Positions 41,174 through 42,782 of a stretch of 42,782 bases of DNA are shown here, in pieces. The stretch spans positions 119,940 to 162,721 of the forward strand of contig CAUYUJ010020166.1 of NCBI GenBank assembly GCA_963575745.1, written 5' to 3'. The position numbers and the translations under genes were made by a program. The notes under the pieces are model-generated. The model was not told the origin of the DNA, did not search any database, and saw nothing but the letters and a program-made list of their open reading frames with translations. Every line of letters begins with the position of its first letter. Within the stretch, counting starts at the first letter, position 1. Source of the DNA: Prorocentrum cordatum. Taxonomy: Eukaryota > Sar > Dinophyceae > Prorocentrales > Prorocentraceae.

Positions 41174-41742
41174 ACTTCGATCCCCCCCTCGTTCCCTCGA
41201 AGGAACAGCAAGCTGATAGCGCATTCGAATCCTGCATGCAGCGGGTCTTGCACCCCAGTGCCCCAGTGCGACCACGACACGGGCGATGACTTCCTCTTCG
41301 TGGGCCCGCGTCGGTCGTGTTGCGCTCACTGCATGCGGGGGCGAACCTTCCAGGATTCTAGGGGAACAACTAGTGTCATGAACATAACAACTCGGAAGTC
41401 CGCGCGGATTCCTCGGATCGGCCCTGGACCCCCCTCCCTGGCGCGCGGAGCGCGCCAGGAGCGGCGCCGGAGGCGCCGCCATGGGGCTTCGGCGCGGATC
41501 CGAGGACTTCGTGCGGACCTCCGAGTTTTTATGTTTATGACACTTTTTGTTCCCCTAGAATCCTGGAAGGTTCGCCCCCGTATGAAGTGAGCGCAACACG
41601 ACCGACGTGGGCCCACGAAGAGGAAGTCATCGCCCGTGTCGTGGTCGCAGTGGGGCACTGGGGTGCAAGACCCGCTGCATGCAGGATTCGAATGCGCTAT
41701 CAGCTTGCTGTTCCTTCGAGGGAATGAGGGGGGGATCGAAGT
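41174..41742. repeat. 569-bp near-perfect inverted repeat (foldback)
   Basis: The arms 41174-41419 and 41497-41742 are each 246 bp and pair without gaps; by eye I count about 13 mismatches (about 95% identity). The 77-bp spacer contains a perfect 10-bp hairpin (CCTGGCGCGC-GGA-GCGCGCCAGG) and GGCGCC palindromes. The outer ends read ACTTCGATCCCCCC. Both arms encode the same peptide (CDHDTGDDFLFVGPRRSCCA), each reading towards the centre. It lies inside LINE-D. No target duplication is evident. Confidence 0.95.
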
Positions 41743-41821
41743 CGGTGACGAGACATGCCGTCAGGTCGTCCACACAAGAGACGGAGGAGTGGGGTTCATC
41801 GCCGTCGGTAGGGGGTGTAAA

Positions 41822-42641
41822 TCAGGCGGGGGCATCGGGAGGTGTCCAAATCAGGCCCGAATCATGCAACCCACACTCTACATCGTGCTGGACCACCGCG
41901 AACACCATAATGCCGGGCCTGGTACCGGTAGAGGGGACCGCAATCAGGGAGGAACTGCGGGGAGTTTCCAGAAGGCCTAGGAACCTCCAAAACCCCGTCG
42001 AGAGCACCGCCATTTTGGAGCCGAGCCCGAAGGCTGCTCCGAAGCTATGGCAGCTCGATGGTGTCCAAGACTTCAGCAAGAAGGTCCTCTTCTCCTGGCA
42101 ACTGGAGTGCAATTGGACGGATAGTCCTGTAAATGCTGCCACTAGGTCAAACACAAAGAAAACCAAAACTTTTGTGACACATTCCCGCGGCAGCAGACGT
42201 CGTTCGAACGAAGTAAATAGGGCCGTCACAAGATCTCCCAGGCAGTCCACCACATTGGACACTAAGCACAGCCTCCTCGAAGAAGCTCCAAGCACTCTGA
42301 CATGTCGGTGAAACAAGTTGCCAACACACATTAGCTCTGAGGATGCTTCTCTGGTTCTCGCAGGCACTTATCGCTCCTTCCCCTCTTTTTGAAATGCGCA
42401 ATGCGACCCGGCTTCTCAAGCCCAGAGGCTCTTTGTCCGCCAAGGAGGTCTGGAGCAGCTGTGCCAACTGGGCGGGGGCAACACGCCCTGAAGCGGCTTC
42501 GACGCCGTCGGGTCCTGCAGCACGGTAGGCACGGTAGCGAGTGAGCAAAGGCTCACCAGGAAATGGATCAGCAGAGGGGAGGGGAGAGTCATCGTCACCG
42601 GCTCCCAGGGGCCCCGCGGAGCACCAACCACCAAGGGACAT
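41822..42641 (-). pseudogene. LINE-D reverse transcriptase core
   Basis: The first frame has AAGPDGVEAAS at about residues 41-51, matching the GPDG motif that opens many LINE RT domains. ENQRSILRANVCWQL at 95-109 stands for the R-I-x-L-N-x-x-K stretch, and QCGGLPGRSCDGP at 129-141 matches the Q-GG-GRSCD motif. The second frame continues with CVFDLVAAFTGLSVQ, the strand with the first catalytic Asp, and VPSTGTRPGIMVFAV, matching GTRPGDP. One frameshift separates the two halves. The Ile in place of Asp after GTRPG and the missing YADD show it is inactive. Confidence 0.65.
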
Positions 42642-42694
42642 CCGCTCACCTCCCGGCTGATCAACACAAGGCGAGGCAGGGGGGGGAACATCGG

Positions 42695-42782
42695 GGACTC
42701 CTCCTCCTCCTCCTCCTCCTCCTCTTCTTCGTCCTCCTCCTCTTTCTCTTCGTCCTACTTTTCCCTCCTCCTCCTCCTCCTC
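42695..42782. repeat. (CCT)n tract cut by the window end
   Basis: TCC triplets with TCTTCG variants that continue beyond the window. Confidence 0.9.

Larger units (their letters stand above)
39531..42641 (-). mobile_element. LINE-D: decayed non-LTR retrotransposon interrupted by repeats
   Basis: On the minus strand a reverse transcriptase core (42641-41822) is followed by a 569-bp inverted repeat, a GA-rich microsatellite and then post-RT pieces (40748-40075, and possibly 40373-39531). The RT motifs differ from those of LINE-A and LINE-B, so this is another family. The 5' part, including any endonuclease, would lie beyond the end of the window. Confidence 0.55.

Overview
The window reads as nuclear DNA of a dinoflagellate, with no resemblance to a bacterial or organellar region. 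The inference rests on three things. It is GC-rich and carries almost no recognisable single-copy coding sequence. It is saturated with triplet microsatellites (GGA/TCC, GAC/GTC, GAT/ATC). It also holds several decayed non-LTR retrotransposons whose motif sets resemble dinoflagellate LINE proteins. I cannot name the species. Most of the long open frames are artefacts of stop-poor triplet repeats or of tandem repeats whose unit length is not a multiple of three.

Layout. 1-6.8 kb: purine, pyrimidine and (GAC)n tracts, a first copy of a dispersed hairpin repeat, and a 10-bp minisatellite. 7.5-13.9 kb: a higher-order repeat block in which clusters of a roughly 200-bp unit (here 'unit B') alternate with arrays of an 89-bp unit. 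Three different small mobile elements are inserted in the first unit-B cluster, and their empty sites can be read from other unit-B copies. 13.9-16.2 kb: microsatellites and GC-rich filler. 16.3-21.7 kb: a long decayed LINE (LINE-A). 21.9-24.6 kb: a 1.2-1.4 kb segment duplicated in tandem, with its own nested microsatellites and minisatellites. 24.6-29 kb: filler, a possible acidic exon, a second copy of the hairpin repeat, a 42-bp tandem repeat and a 190-bp foldback MITE with an 8-bp target duplication. 29.0-32.6 kb: LINE-B (endonuclease, reverse transcriptase, C-terminal domains). 33.0-36.2 kb: relics of the 89-bp family around LINE-C, which keeps a well-preserved RNase H domain. 36.3-38.9 kb: two more copies of the roughly 164-bp mobile element and a 750-bp phase-coherent triplet tract. 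39-42.7 kb: LINE-D, interrupted by a 569-bp near-perfect inverted repeat.

All four LINE relics lie on the minus strand. None is intact: frames are broken and catalytic residues appear lost in LINE-A and LINE-B. The window is therefore best seen as a layered record of retrotransposon decay, satellite amplification and nested insertion of small non-autonomous elements. The strongest candidates for undescribed elements are the four small elements with target duplications, the 89-bp/unit-B higher-order block and the 569-bp foldback.
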